DNA of 64,000 nt. Origin: a virus. Position numbers and translations under genes: made by a program. Of this stretch, positions 24,506 through 33,406 are shown one piece after another. Location of the stretch: the IMG/VR virus record IMGVR_UViG_3300037882_003354, positions 62,001 through 126,000 of that record; one strand, given 5' to 3'. The notes beneath the pieces are model-generated. The model searched no databases and was not told the DNA's origin. It saw nothing but the letters and a program-made list of their open reading frames with translations. Position 1 is the first letter of the stretch, and each line of letters begins with the position of its first letter.

Positions 24506-27500
24506 TCATTGTATGCTTACCAAATCAACATCCAACCTTTCTAACTTGTTGTGCACATAATCACTAATATATTCAGCGGTATACTGTGCAGGTTGTTCTT
24601 GTAGACGTAATCCTGAGATGTATTTGGGATCAATGTTGGCAAATTCTTCTAAAGATCTCAACGCTCTGTTGTCCTTGACAAACTTCATATCCCGAATAGG
24701 ATAGATGTTGTTAAATCTATTGCTGGTCAATATGCCTTGAGCAAACAGATTCAAGTGATACTGGGTCCATACGTTGTAAAACTTTACAGGTTCTTCAATA
24801 GTTTCTTTGGAAATCAGTGTGACTTCTTCACCCTGTTCATTAAATGTAATAGTTCCCACTGGCGTGGTATCTCTAACCAACATGGTAAACGCACCTGCTT
24901 GTTTATTAAACACATGGTGTCCCACTGTGCGTAACACAGTTCCATCACTGAATGTAAATCGATAGTGTTTGTCATGTGTTTCTTCCTGTTTAACAAACAC
25001 TGGCAATGCTTCGCTAAACTCACCCAAGTCAAAGTTCCATACACGAAGTAAATCATTGTACCTAACGTCCTCAATGGCTTTATATGAACCGTCAGCCATG
25101 GTGACCATGGTACCTTCGACCAGGCAAACCACACTCCATGCTCCTGTGTAGATATTACTAGTACATCCATTGAGTCCCGAGTCAATGGTTATTTGGGTAG
25201 TCAAATCACTCCCACTGCCATATAACCCAAGATCGGGCGATGTATATGTATTAGCACCAGGATTGACTGTCAGGGTGTGAGGGCCGCTAAATTCTCCGCC
25301 GCTGAACCATTCAAAGAAAATAGTACCTGTCGTGGATGTTGAAACAGTGGACGTAAAATCAACAGTTGCTGCCCTACTTTCAAAACCCACTGACACGTTG
25401 GTTATTGTCATAGTTGCCGGCACAATCACTGGCACATCAACACTTGTGGTCACACCGTTATTGGTGGTAACACGAGCAGTGGCGTCAACAGTTGGCGCAA
25501 CTGATCCCAAGAACAGTCGAGTATTTGCATCAACAGTATATGTTGTTGTGGGTATAAATGGTGCCAGATACTTGGCCGTGTTGCTGATTCTAACTAAAGA
25601 CATCTTACCGCTTAAGGTGCCACCGTTTGCTGGACCCAGTCGACCTATACGCAATGGGTCTACAGAGTTGGTATAACTGGCTGTGCCAAATGTACCACTA
25701 ACCTTGGTCTGTTCAATACCATTGTACCAGACCGTTTGTGTGCTTGCGTTGTTGACTATGGCCACATGCGTCCATACACCTGGAGTAGGTTCGGTGTATC
25801 GGACATCTTCGTTAGCGCCACTACCTGATAAGAATACCAGTTTGTTATCGCTCAATGCCACAACCACGGCGTTGGTGGTACTCCAGCCCACTTGGTTTAA
25901 TAATCCCCAGATGCCGCCACCCGCTGTATCTGATGCGGCATTGGCTTTGAGCCAGAACTCTATGGTCCAAGTTGTGCCCAGATTAAACGGAGCATTTGCA
26001 GGGTCATACAGGCTGTAGTTTTCGTCCATGTATAAATTGTCTGCCAACTTTGGAGCCCAGGTCAGGTCCCAGGTTGTGCCACCATCTGAGACGCCTGTGA
26101 GCGTTACTTGATAGGGTACACCAGTCCCCTGTTGGCCAACGAGTATCCAGCCCACTTGTGGTTCTGGATAACTGCCTTTGAGGATATCACCACCTGATAT
26201 AGTGCCGCTCCACGCATGACTGGTGGCGGTGCCCAGCGCGGTGTAACTTGGCTGTGCCACTGATAGGTAATCGTTTTCACTATTTACAAACTGTAGACTT
26301 TGATAACTTGGAAAGTCATTGCTGATCACTGCTCCATTATTGGTAATAGAATGTCTAGCACCACTGAAGTTGTATGGACCAGGAGTGGGCACATTAGTAA
26401 CTGGTACTCCCCAATTGTCAGGATCTGCTGAGACTACTGCTCCAGTGACAGTTGCGGTAGTTGATGTGTTTAATGAACTTACTATATCTCCTGCCTTTAT
26501 TTGATTATTTAAATTGGGATATGTTGACTTAGAGAAATACATGGTATCTAAATTATTAGTAAATATCGATACTTCATTCAACTCATAATTAGATAGATCG
26601 GTCAGCGGACTATCACTGCCCAACATCAGTCGAGTGTCTGCGCCAGCACCATAGGACAACGATGGGCTAAAGTTTGCCAGATACGTGGCTGTGTTGCTGA
26701 CTCGGATCATGGCCAGTTTACCAAGGAAGCCTTGCCCGTTCACTCCTAGTCTACGGCCAATGTTTACATCCGATGATCCATCACTTAATGCGCCTGGGCT
26801 TACTATGGTTCCCTGATGTACTCCATTATAGTATACCTTGGTGTCACCACCCCCATTGGCCACATAGGCCACATGGTTCCATATTCCCGGTGTGGGTTCA
26901 GGAATTCCGCTCTGTTGGACATTTCTGAACAGCGTGCTTCCATACATAAATCCTAAATCTATCTTGCCAGCGTCCGGACCTTGTGACATCACAGTTCGTA
27001 TGTTGCTGGTGCTGGCATTGGTTTGTTTGCTCCAGAACTCAACGGTGTATGTTGTGCCCAGGTTCCAATCAGCTTGTGTGTTGGATACCAATAGATATGG
27101 ATTTCCTGCTGGGAAGTCTAGACTAAATGGGGCCACTAGTGATAGACTGGTGTCGTTGATGGTGACTGAAGTGCTGGTGCTTAATATTGTGCCGCTGGTG
27201 CTAGCCGAACGCAGGGCAACCGTGAATGTCTCACTGCCTTCAGTGGTAGTATCAGCAGTGGGTGTTACTGAGAATGAACCGCTATTGCTGGTAATGCTGA
27301 ATGATCCAAATGTTGTACCAAAATCACCCGTGTTGGTTTGAACAGTCCAATAATACGTTCCGTTGACAATGTTTGTACCTGTGACATTAAATGTTATTGC
27401 TGAACCTTCGTTAGTGCTGGTTGTTGCTGGTGTTAAAGTATACAGGGGTGGTGGGGGAGGGGGAGGTGTATAACCACCACTGGACGCAATGGCTCCCGCT

Positions 27501-27520
27501 AATGTTTGAACAATGCTCAT
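24506..27520 (-). CDS. Fibre protein with Calx-beta, two LamG domains and a C-terminal Hint domain, 1004 aa
   Basis: After a start with a seven-proline run (residues 19-25), residues 28-135 form a Calx-beta-like domain (STNEGSAITFNVTG, TTEGSETFTVAL). Two LamG/concanavalin domains follow (about 135-295 and 500-670), each with SLVRISNTAKYLA-type ends. A beta region leads to a Hint (Hedgehog/intein) domain at about 799-935: C799 in CLVEGTMVTMADG, TVGHHVF as block B, and YHLNLFAQGILTSNR at the end. About 70 residues follow. Hint domains self-cleave. The final Asn is followed by Arg rather than Cys, Ser or Thr, so cleavage rather than splicing is expected. AAGGA lies 8 nt before the ATG. Confidence 0.85.
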   Translation of the reverse strand: MSIVQTLAGAIASSGGYTPPPPPPPLYTLTPATTSTNEGSAITFNVTGTNIVNGTYYWTVQTNTGDFGTTFGSFSITSNSGSFSVTPTADTTTEGSETFTVALRSASTSGTILSTSTSVTINDTSLSLVAPFSLDFPAGNPYLLVSNTQADWNLGTTYTVEFWSKQTNASTSNIRTVMSQGPDAGKIDLGFMYGSTLFRNVQQSGIPEPTPGIWNHVAYVANGGGDTKVYYNGVHQGTIVSPGALSDGSSDVNIGRRLGVNGQGFLGKLAMIRVSNTATYLANFSPSLSYGAGADTRLMLGSDSPLTDLSNYELNEVSIFTNNLDTMYFSKSTYPNLNNQIKAGDIVSSLNTSTTATVTGAVVSADPDNWGVPVTNVPTPGPYNFSGARHSITNNGAVISNDFPSYQSLQFVNSENDYLSVAQPSYTALGTATSHAWSGTISGGDILKGSYPEPQVGWILVGQQGTGVPYQVTLTGVSDGGTTWDLTWAPKLADNLYMDENYSLYDPANAPFNLGTTWTIEFWLKANAASDTAGGGIWGLLNQVGWSTTNAVVVALSDNKLVFLSGSGANEDVRYTEPTPGVWTHVAIVNNASTQTVWYNGIEQTKVSGTFGTASYTNSVDPLRIGRLGPANGGTLSGKMSLVRISNTAKYLAPFIPTTTYTVDANTRLFLGSVAPTVDATARVTTNNGVTTSVDVPVIVPATMTITNVSVGFESRAATVDFTSTVSTSTTGTIFFEWFSGGEFSGPHTLTVNPGANTYTSPDLGLYGSGSDLTTQITIDSGLNGCTSNIYTGAWSVVCLVEGTMVTMADGSYKAIEDVRYNDLLRVWNFDLGEFSEALPVFVKQEETHDKHYRFTFSDGTVLRTVGHHVFNKQAGAFTMLVRDTTPVGTITFNEQGEEVTLISKETIEEPVKFYNVWTQYHLNLFAQGILTSNRFNNIYPIRDMKFVKDNRALRSLEEFANIDPKYISGLRLQEQPAQYTAEYISDYVHNKLERLDVDLVSIQ

Positions 27521-27529
27521 TGTTGATCC

Positions 27530-30500
27530 TTAATCGTTGTCGTAAATGTCAGCACCAGCAACCATCCAAACGTCACCGTCGTTTTCACTATCGTCTGAAC
27601 GTGTGCCTTCTCTGATCTTGATTAAGGTAATCATTTGTCCACTACCGTTGTCTGGGAATCGAATCCACTGAGTTTTGGTATCGCCTCCTGACAACCACAT
27701 CTCGCCTCGAAGGCCGTCATTTTCACATTCTACATAAGCATCGTTGTTGCTGATGTTGACCAAGGTCACAGTATATCCCACGGGCAGTGTGACTCGTTCC
27801 CAGTTGGGAATAATCACATCATAGTTACTGTCTTCAATAAGAATATGTCTGCCTGAATCTTCAGGACGTAGCATATAACGACCAGCACTGATTCTCACCT
27901 GCGGTACAATGGCTGTGCTGAATGTCTGACGACTACCATCGGCAAACTCAACAGCACCGCCTTGGTTGCTCCGGATCACCTGTGGATAGAATGTGAAGTC
28001 ATAGTCAGGATAGTCAGTGTAGTAATATTTCACGTTGTCCACGCTGGTAATACCACCAGTATGCTCTGTGGCAGTAAATGCGGTCGATGTTCTACCACTC
28101 AGTCTCCAAACTTGGATTCTCTCATCGTCAAGTTCCGCATAGGTCCATAAACCGTGTAGGCCAACGCCCGTGCCGTCCAATGGCAGTGTGACAATGAACG
28201 CATTGTTATCATTGTCATCATTTGGAGCATCAGTAAAGCCCACCAAGGTAAACTGGTCACCGTGTATACTCAGGGCCTTGTTGCCATAACCCTGATAGCA
28301 CATTTGCGTGTCACTTTCATGAACGCCAAATAGACGCTTCCAAATGACTTCTCCATCAGTGTCTAGTTTGACAATCGCAATGGCCTGATCGTTAACCAAA
28401 TCACTACCGTCATCGTGTTCACAAGCAATTACAATCTCATCTGTGGCAGGATCCACTGCCACACTGATGTTGCTTTCTGGACTTCGCCACTGGCCATTAC
28501 CGTTTTTATAACCAATGAACTGTTGCCATATGATGTTTAGACTGCTGTCTAACTTGGTGACCAACACTTCGTCAGTCTCATCATGGTCCTGGTTATACTG
28601 ATCGTGAACTACCACAATTGAGTCGTTGGCCATCAGGGCCACTGCTCCTCGATTGGCAGAGTTGTTGCCCAGGTTGTTGTTGAGGAACTTGCTGGCTACC
28701 AATGTGCCTGTGCTGGAAAACTTGACCACCAGAGCTTGGTCATAGTTGACTTCATAGGTGCCTTGACCCACGGCATACAAGTGTGTGCCAGCCGCGTTCC
28801 AAACAACACCAGTGAAAGCATCGTCGGTTATGCCACCAATGGCCTTGGTAAAGTCCGGAGTCCAAACAAATGCCTCCCCATCCATGTTCTGCTTGATGGC
28901 AAATGTTGTGCCGGTTGCAGCATAGTCAACACTGGCATCGGTGGTTAACTGTAGGTGTGTTGATGCATGTGTGCCAGTTGAAGTGTCAATGTCTATAATC
29001 GCGCCGCCGGCGCCATCAGCATTGGTAACTGTTACGGTGATATTATTAGCAGGTGCTGTGCCACCAGCAAAACTTGTTCCTAGAATGGTAATAACATCAC
29101 CAGTAACATAGTCTTCACCAACAGTGGCAACTTGGGTACTGCTAACGGTTCCAGTAGTTGGATCAAAGTTTATATTGAATACCGCTCCAATACCAGTTAG
29201 ATAGTTGGTGCCTGTTACCAATGTGTATTGCGTAGATGTACCAGTTGAAGTTCCACTGTTGCTCACACTACTTATAGCACCCGAAGTTGAAGCGTCCACT
29301 GTAATGATACAATCGTTAGTACCATCCACTCCACCCAGTGCCGAACCTAATACTTTGATCTTGTGTCCTACTAGATAGTCTGTACCGCTGTTAGTAATTG
29401 CCGTGACAGAGTAAGAGCCGGTACTGATAACTTCATATGTGATTGACTGCGGCACTTCGTTTAATCCCTCAGTACCAGAAGCCCATACTCCAGTCCAAAT
29501 CACATCCACTCCTGTGTTAGTTGTTTTGTTATTAGTTGTGAATGTCTGAGGGCCACCACCTGTAATAACTGTGAATACTGTTCCGGTAGACAGGGCTTCA
29601 AAAGTATCGTAGTCAGTACCAATATTCCAATCTGCCTTGGTGGCTGTGATAGTAGCAACGCCGGGTTCTCCCACAACACTTAGACCAACTCCGAATGAAG
29701 TCGATGTATAAGTAGTACTGGTACTAGTCCCAGTTTTATCAATGGTGAACACTGCACCACTACCCTGTTTAACTGTGCCAGTCGATCCTGTATATTGGTT
29801 TACCGTCTGAACTCGAATCTGGTCAGTGATACCAGTGCCAGTAATCCACCAGTCACTAATACTGCTGCCGCCCGGAATATCTTCCCCTGGAAAGTGTTCA
29901 GCATCAATGTCTGCCTTGGTAACCCAAAGTTTATCTACCGCACTGCCCGCCAATGGAGTAATAGTACCGTATTCTGTGTATTCGTTGAACTTTTCACCCA
30001 CAACAGCAATCTTACCAGTAACACTGACATCAGTGTCGATAGCGTAGACATCACCTTCATCTTTAAGCGTAGTTGTGCTGACCACTGCGCCTGAACCTGA
30101 ATCCATGGTTACGATCACTGTTTCTGACCAGTTGCCGTCAAGGTTAAACATGTCAGAGTCACCCAACTCTGTTGAAGTTATGATGATGACCTCAAGGTTG
30201 CCAGAGACTGGATTGTAGGTCATTGACCTTATTTCGCATTCCGCGTCGTCATTATAGTCTTGAACGGAGGTATATGTATTTGAATGGCCAACTGCGCCGG
30301 TGCCGCTGTCAATAGTAACTGTGGCTACTTCTCCAACATAGTCATTAGCATTGGTAATAGTTGCTACTTCTAACACCAGTGTATTACTGGCATCTCCTCC
30401 AAGATCCTCACCATCGATAAGGATCCTATCACCCACTTTATAGTTATTGCCGCCATAGGTCACTATGGGAGTAGCATAGGTGCCGGTTGTAACCGTCACA

Positions 30501-32446
30501 GTGAACTCAGCACCCGAACCGCTGAATAGTTCTCTCTGCCATACTACCGCACCTTCTGGGGTAAATTTATAAATGTAGGCGCGGTCTCCGTCAAACCAGT
30601 TACTGCCCACGGCATAGGCAAAACCTTCAGCATCGTGACATACACTTTCAAACCAAATGTCACTGCTTGTGTTAGGGAACCTGCCGTACATGGTGGCGTA
30701 GCCCAACTGACGTTGTTGCAGTCGAATGTCAGCATCTGCTGGTGCTGTAAATGTGCCGTCCTTGCCAAATGTCCAGGTGTTGACCCGACTGGCTGTGCGT
30801 CTCACACTGACACTCACTGCCTGTGTGGCGATACTGGCCGTGCCGCCTTCAGTCATGGCAATATCATTTTGTAGAGACACTGGACCGTTGACTGCCACCA
30901 GAGTGTTGGTCAATCTGCCGGGAATACGGCTTGTTGACAGTGTCCAACCATCTGCTATGAATTTGGTGGCATCGGTGTCAAACTGTGCCAAGAAGCCTTG
31001 ATTAAAGTATTTTTCGTAGCTCCACGGTGCGTCAAGATCTGCGTCACTTTGGCCAAGTCTTACCGCACCACCAATAAGAATCTTCCCGTCTTGTACAGCC
31101 ATTAAGTCTGTGGCGACTCCGCCAAATGGACCATCGTTACCATATCCTGGAACTTCTTGTGCCAACGGATTGTCAAAATAACTTTGCCAAATCACAGCAC
31201 CTGTGGTCTTGTTGTATCGGGCCAAGGCCAATCGATTGGTGTAATAGCCTGCATCACTACCTTCTACTTCGGACAGGGGGTTTAATTCGTAGGTGCTGGC
31301 GTATAGATATAGATCACCGTCGTCGCCCACTGCGGTGCTGACACCAACCCAATCACACGCTCCTGGACCAACTCTACGATCCCAGGCCATGGCACCCAGT
31401 GTGGTCATCTTGAATAAGACAACAGCATTGCTTTTACCTGAAGAAACAAAATTGTCGCCTGGGTTGTCCACATAATATGTGCCGGCAACATAGATGTTGC
31501 CAATTGAGTCGAGACTTAGATTCCAGGCCTCACCAAAAGGTGTGTCATTTTCCAGTCTCACTGACTTTTGCCAACCCGATCCGCCAAGGGCAGTGATCTT
31601 GGCCACTAACATTTCGTCGTTTGTAGCAGTGGCTCCGTTGACTGTGCGTTCAACTTCAGCTTTGCCCACCGCAACGATGTCGTCATTGAAATCAACTGCC
31701 ACTGAGTAAATGCTTGAGGCACCGCTGTCAACAGTCAAAGACTTTTGCCAAGTGATGTCAGTGGCAGTAGGGTTCAGTTTGGCCACAAACGCGGTAGTAG
31801 TTGCGGCGCTGGTGAAATAAAAGTCGCCACCAATGATGATGTTGTTGCCACTGTCAACTGCCATGGCCCGGATCTCGAAATTGCTGGCCAAGTTCAATTC
31901 TTCACTGAATACAACAGCACCAGTGTCACCGTTGAGTTTAACAATGATCTTAGTGGTACCACTGTCTGGATTTACCACAAGCAAGATGTTATCAGCACTG
32001 TCAATCACAGCATTGCTTTCTGGGTAGAAGCCATTGTCGACAGCATCTATGCTTTTCTTCCAAACCAAGTGACCTGCTGGTGTAAACTTGGCAACTGCCA
32101 CACCGTCATCGTTTAGATTGAGTCGAGCAACAACAATGGCGTTGCCCAGACTGTCGTAGTTGGTGCTATAGACTGTGACACCTTTAGTGGCAACTGGGTT
32201 GCTGCTGTCTTCTCTACGCAGTCGAACCAACCAACGATCCGCATCGCCAGTTTGAACTGTGATAGCACCGTCACTGGCCAGATCATCGCCAACACCGTAT
32301 TCAAGTGAATTCCAACGGCTGGTACCGTCACCATACTTGATCTTGCCAGTGTCGGTTTCTAAACCTGGTTCACCAGCCGCCAGTATGGGATTGACACTGG
32401 TCCAGTTGGCCTCTGTGTCTCTGCGTAGTTTAATTCGTGTTGCCAT
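27530..32446 (-). CDS. Giant beta-propeller-type tail fibre, 1638 aa
   Basis: I start at the ATG giving MATRIKLRRDTEANW, with GGAG 7 nt upstream. The first 50 residues (LAAGEPGLETDTGKIKYGDG) are the short attachment domain found at the start of many phage receptor-binding proteins (Mtd N-terminal type). Repeats with alternating phrases like NIYVAGTYY, LVAKITA and GWQKSV over residues 90-480, and again at 1230-1480, look like propeller blades. The middle (about 700-1230) has Thr/Gly-rich repeats (AVFNINFDPTTGTVSS type). It is the largest protein in the window and probably binds the host receptor. No catalytic motif was seen. Confidence 0.8.
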   Translation of the reverse strand: MATRIKLRRDTEANWTSVNPILAAGEPGLETDTGKIKYGDGTSRWNSLEYGVGDDLASDGAITVQTGDADRWLVRLRREDSSNPVATKGVTVYSTNYDSLGNAIVVARLNLNDDGVAVAKFTPAGHLVWKKSIDAVDNGFYPESNAVIDSADNILLVVNPDSGTTKIIVKLNGDTGAVVFSEELNLASNFEIRAMAVDSGNNIIIGGDFYFTSAATTTAFVAKLNPTATDITWQKSLTVDSGASSIYSVAVDFNDDIVAVGKAEVERTVNGATATNDEMLVAKITALGGSGWQKSVRLENDTPFGEAWNLSLDSIGNIYVAGTYYVDNPGDNFVSSGKSNAVVLFKMTTLGAMAWDRRVGPGACDWVGVSTAVGDDGDLYLYASTYELNPLSEVEGSDAGYYTNRLALARYNKTTGAVIWQSYFDNPLAQEVPGYGNDGPFGGVATDLMAVQDGKILIGGAVRLGQSDADLDAPWSYEKYFNQGFLAQFDTDATKFIADGWTLSTSRIPGRLTNTLVAVNGPVSLQNDIAMTEGGTASIATQAVSVSVRRTASRVNTWTFGKDGTFTAPADADIRLQQRQLGYATMYGRFPNTSSDIWFESVCHDAEGFAYAVGSNWFDGDRAYIYKFTPEGAVVWQRELFSGSGAEFTVTVTTGTYATPIVTYGGNNYKVGDRILIDGEDLGGDASNTLVLEVATITNANDYVGEVATVTIDSGTGAVGHSNTYTSVQDYNDDAECEIRSMTYNPVSGNLEVIIITSTELGDSDMFNLDGNWSETVIVTMDSGSGAVVSTTTLKDEGDVYAIDTDVSVTGKIAVVGEKFNEYTEYGTITPLAGSAVDKLWVTKADIDAEHFPGEDIPGGSSISDWWITGTGITDQIRVQTVNQYTGSTGTVKQGSGAVFTIDKTGTSTSTTYTSTSFGVGLSVVGEPGVATITATKADWNIGTDYDTFEALSTGTVFTVITGGGPQTFTTNNKTTNTGVDVIWTGVWASGTEGLNEVPQSITYEVISTGSYSVTAITNSGTDYLVGHKIKVLGSALGGVDGTNDCIITVDASTSGAISSVSNSGTSTGTSTQYTLVTGTNYLTGIGAVFNINFDPTTGTVSSTQVATVGEDYVTGDVITILGTSFAGGTAPANNITVTVTNADGAGGAIIDIDTSTGTHASTHLQLTTDASVDYAATGTTFAIKQNMDGEAFVWTPDFTKAIGGITDDAFTGVVWNAAGTHLYAVGQGTYEVNYDQALVVKFSSTGTLVASKFLNNNLGNNSANRGAVALMANDSIVVVHDQYNQDHDETDEVLVTKLDSSLNIIWQQFIGYKNGNGQWRSPESNISVAVDPATDEIVIACEHDDGSDLVNDQAIAIVKLDTDGEVIWKRLFGVHESDTQMCYQGYGNKALSIHGDQFTLVGFTDAPNDDNDNNAFIVTLPLDGTGVGLHGLWTYAELDDERIQVWRLSGRTSTAFTATEHTGGITSVDNVKYYYTDYPDYDFTFYPQVIRSNQGGAVEFADGSRQTFSTAIVPQVRISAGRYMLRPEDSGRHILIEDSNYDVIIPNWERVTLPVGYTVTLVNISNNDAYVECENDGLRGEMWLSGGDTKTQWIRFPDNGSGQMITLIKIREGTRSDDSENDGDVWMVAGADIYDND

Positions 32447-32465
32447 TACTCTGCTCCGATTATTT

Positions 32466-32669
32466 TTATGCTGTGCCGCCGTCCAACTCAATGTCTATCA
32501 GTGGATCGTATACTGACCCAGCGTACAGTCCATCCAGTGCATATAATGCCTGTTGAGTGGTCAAGGCCTGCTTTGCAGACCAGCGATCGCCAGTCCAGAT
32601 GTAGGTGACTGTATTGTCTGCTAGATAGTTCTGCCCCACTGCAGGGTTGACTGGGAAAATTATTGCCAT
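32466..32669 (-). CDS. Short fibre-base-like protein, 67 aa
   Basis: It consists almost only of the short motif MAIIFPVNPAVGQNYLADN followed by TYIWTGDRW, the same type of N-terminal attachment unit as in the genes at 19311 and 39007, and a short helix. A CATAAATA late motif and AGGA precede it. It may be an independent adaptor for fibres or the remains of a fibre that lost its shaft. Confidence 0.65.
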   Translation of the reverse strand: MAIIFPVNPAVGQNYLADNTVTYIWTGDRWSAKQALTTQQALYALDGLYAGSVYDPLIDIELDGGTA

Positions 32670-32685
32670 TGATATGTCCTATTCA

Positions 32686-32693
32686 TATTTATG
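32686..32693 (-). promoter_or_regulatory. Late promoter CATAAATA
   Basis: Late-type motif on the minus strand, 17 nt upstream of the ATG at 32669. Confidence 0.5.
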
Positions 32694-32701
32694 TGGTCAT
32701 G

Positions 32702-32767
32702 TTAATCCCACAAAAACTCGCTCATTGTTACCACTTGTGCTGCTGTCACTTGCTGGGACATGGTCAT
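32702..32767 (-). CDS. Possible small protein, 21 aa
   Basis: Its ATG overlaps the stop of the upstream lectin-like gene (ATGA at 32764-32767), a coupling typical of phages. The frame reads MTMSQQVTAAQVVTMSEF and ends LWD. It is a candidate only, supported by the overlap and by filling the gap before the next gene. Confidence 0.35.
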   Translation of the reverse strand: MTMSQQVTAAQVVTMSEFLWD

Positions 32768-33405
32768 GCTGTTTGAATAGTGATCGGGCCAACATAGGTG
32801 TACAAGTAACTATCTGAGCCGTAAGTTGTTGTGACGGAACATCCAAAATACCCCGCAGACGAGATAGAAGTGTCCGTCACTTGAATGACTTGCACCCCAT
32901 TCACGACGACTCTAAGTGCTGTTCCGCTCACGGTGAAGGAGGTCACTACGTCATAAGGGGAACAAGATGCTGTTGTTATTGGAGTGTCATTCCCTGCAAG
33001 CCGCTTGTAGAGGGATACCGTCCCTGATCTAACAATAAGATAGTACCCCTGTGTTATTGCAGCAGTAGGGCCGGGGGTAGAGCGCGCCCAGACAAGGATG
33101 TCTGAGGGGTATTCAGTGTCTCCAGAATAGGTCGAAGATACCGTAGCATTTGTGAGTTGAACCGAATGTCTAAATGTCCCAATCTCTGGTGGTGGATCAT
33201 CAACCACCGCTCTCGCAAACCCGGACGCACACTCAACCGCACCTTCAGTGGCAATAAGCTGCCATGTTCCGTCACCAGAGATCGGGGAAGGGGTTCTGCC
33301 GCTTAGAGTGCCGCTACCTACCCAATTATCTTGTACCAGTGTTACGGGCACAAATGGTGGCACTGACGCACCGTAACTGGCCATTATTGCTGATACGCCT
33401 GTCAT
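32764..33405 (-). CDS. Concanavalin-like (LamG/DUF1080-type) virion protein, 213 aa
   Basis: The sequence reads as a single jelly-roll lectin domain: SGDGTWQLIAT near the start, SDILVWARSTPG and YYLIVRSGTVSLYKRLAG in the middle, and LRVVVNGVQVIQV with SSAGYFGCSV at the end. Those phrases are characteristic of concanavalin-A-like glucanase/LamG folds. No catalytic Glu pair is evident, so binding is more likely than hydrolysis. The ATG follows the TAA of the large fibre gene by one base (TAATATG), so it is co-translated with it. Confidence 0.7.
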   Translation of the reverse strand: MTGVSAIMASYGASVPPFVPVTLVQDNWVGSGTLSGRTPSPISGDGTWQLIATEGAVECASGFARAVVDDPPPEIGTFRHSVQLTNATVSSTYSGDTEYPSDILVWARSTPGPTAAITQGYYLIVRSGTVSLYKRLAGNDTPITTASCSPYDVVTSFTVSGTALRVVVNGVQVIQVTDTSISSAGYFGCSVTTTYGSDSYLYTYVGPITIQTA

Positions 33406-33406
33406 A

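Noticed and set aside
24713-25126. A full splicing intein in the fibre gene
   Set aside because: There is no endonuclease domain, the Asn at the end is followed by Arg rather than Cys, Ser or Thr, and the downstream part is not a recognisable extein. A cleaving Hint domain fits better.
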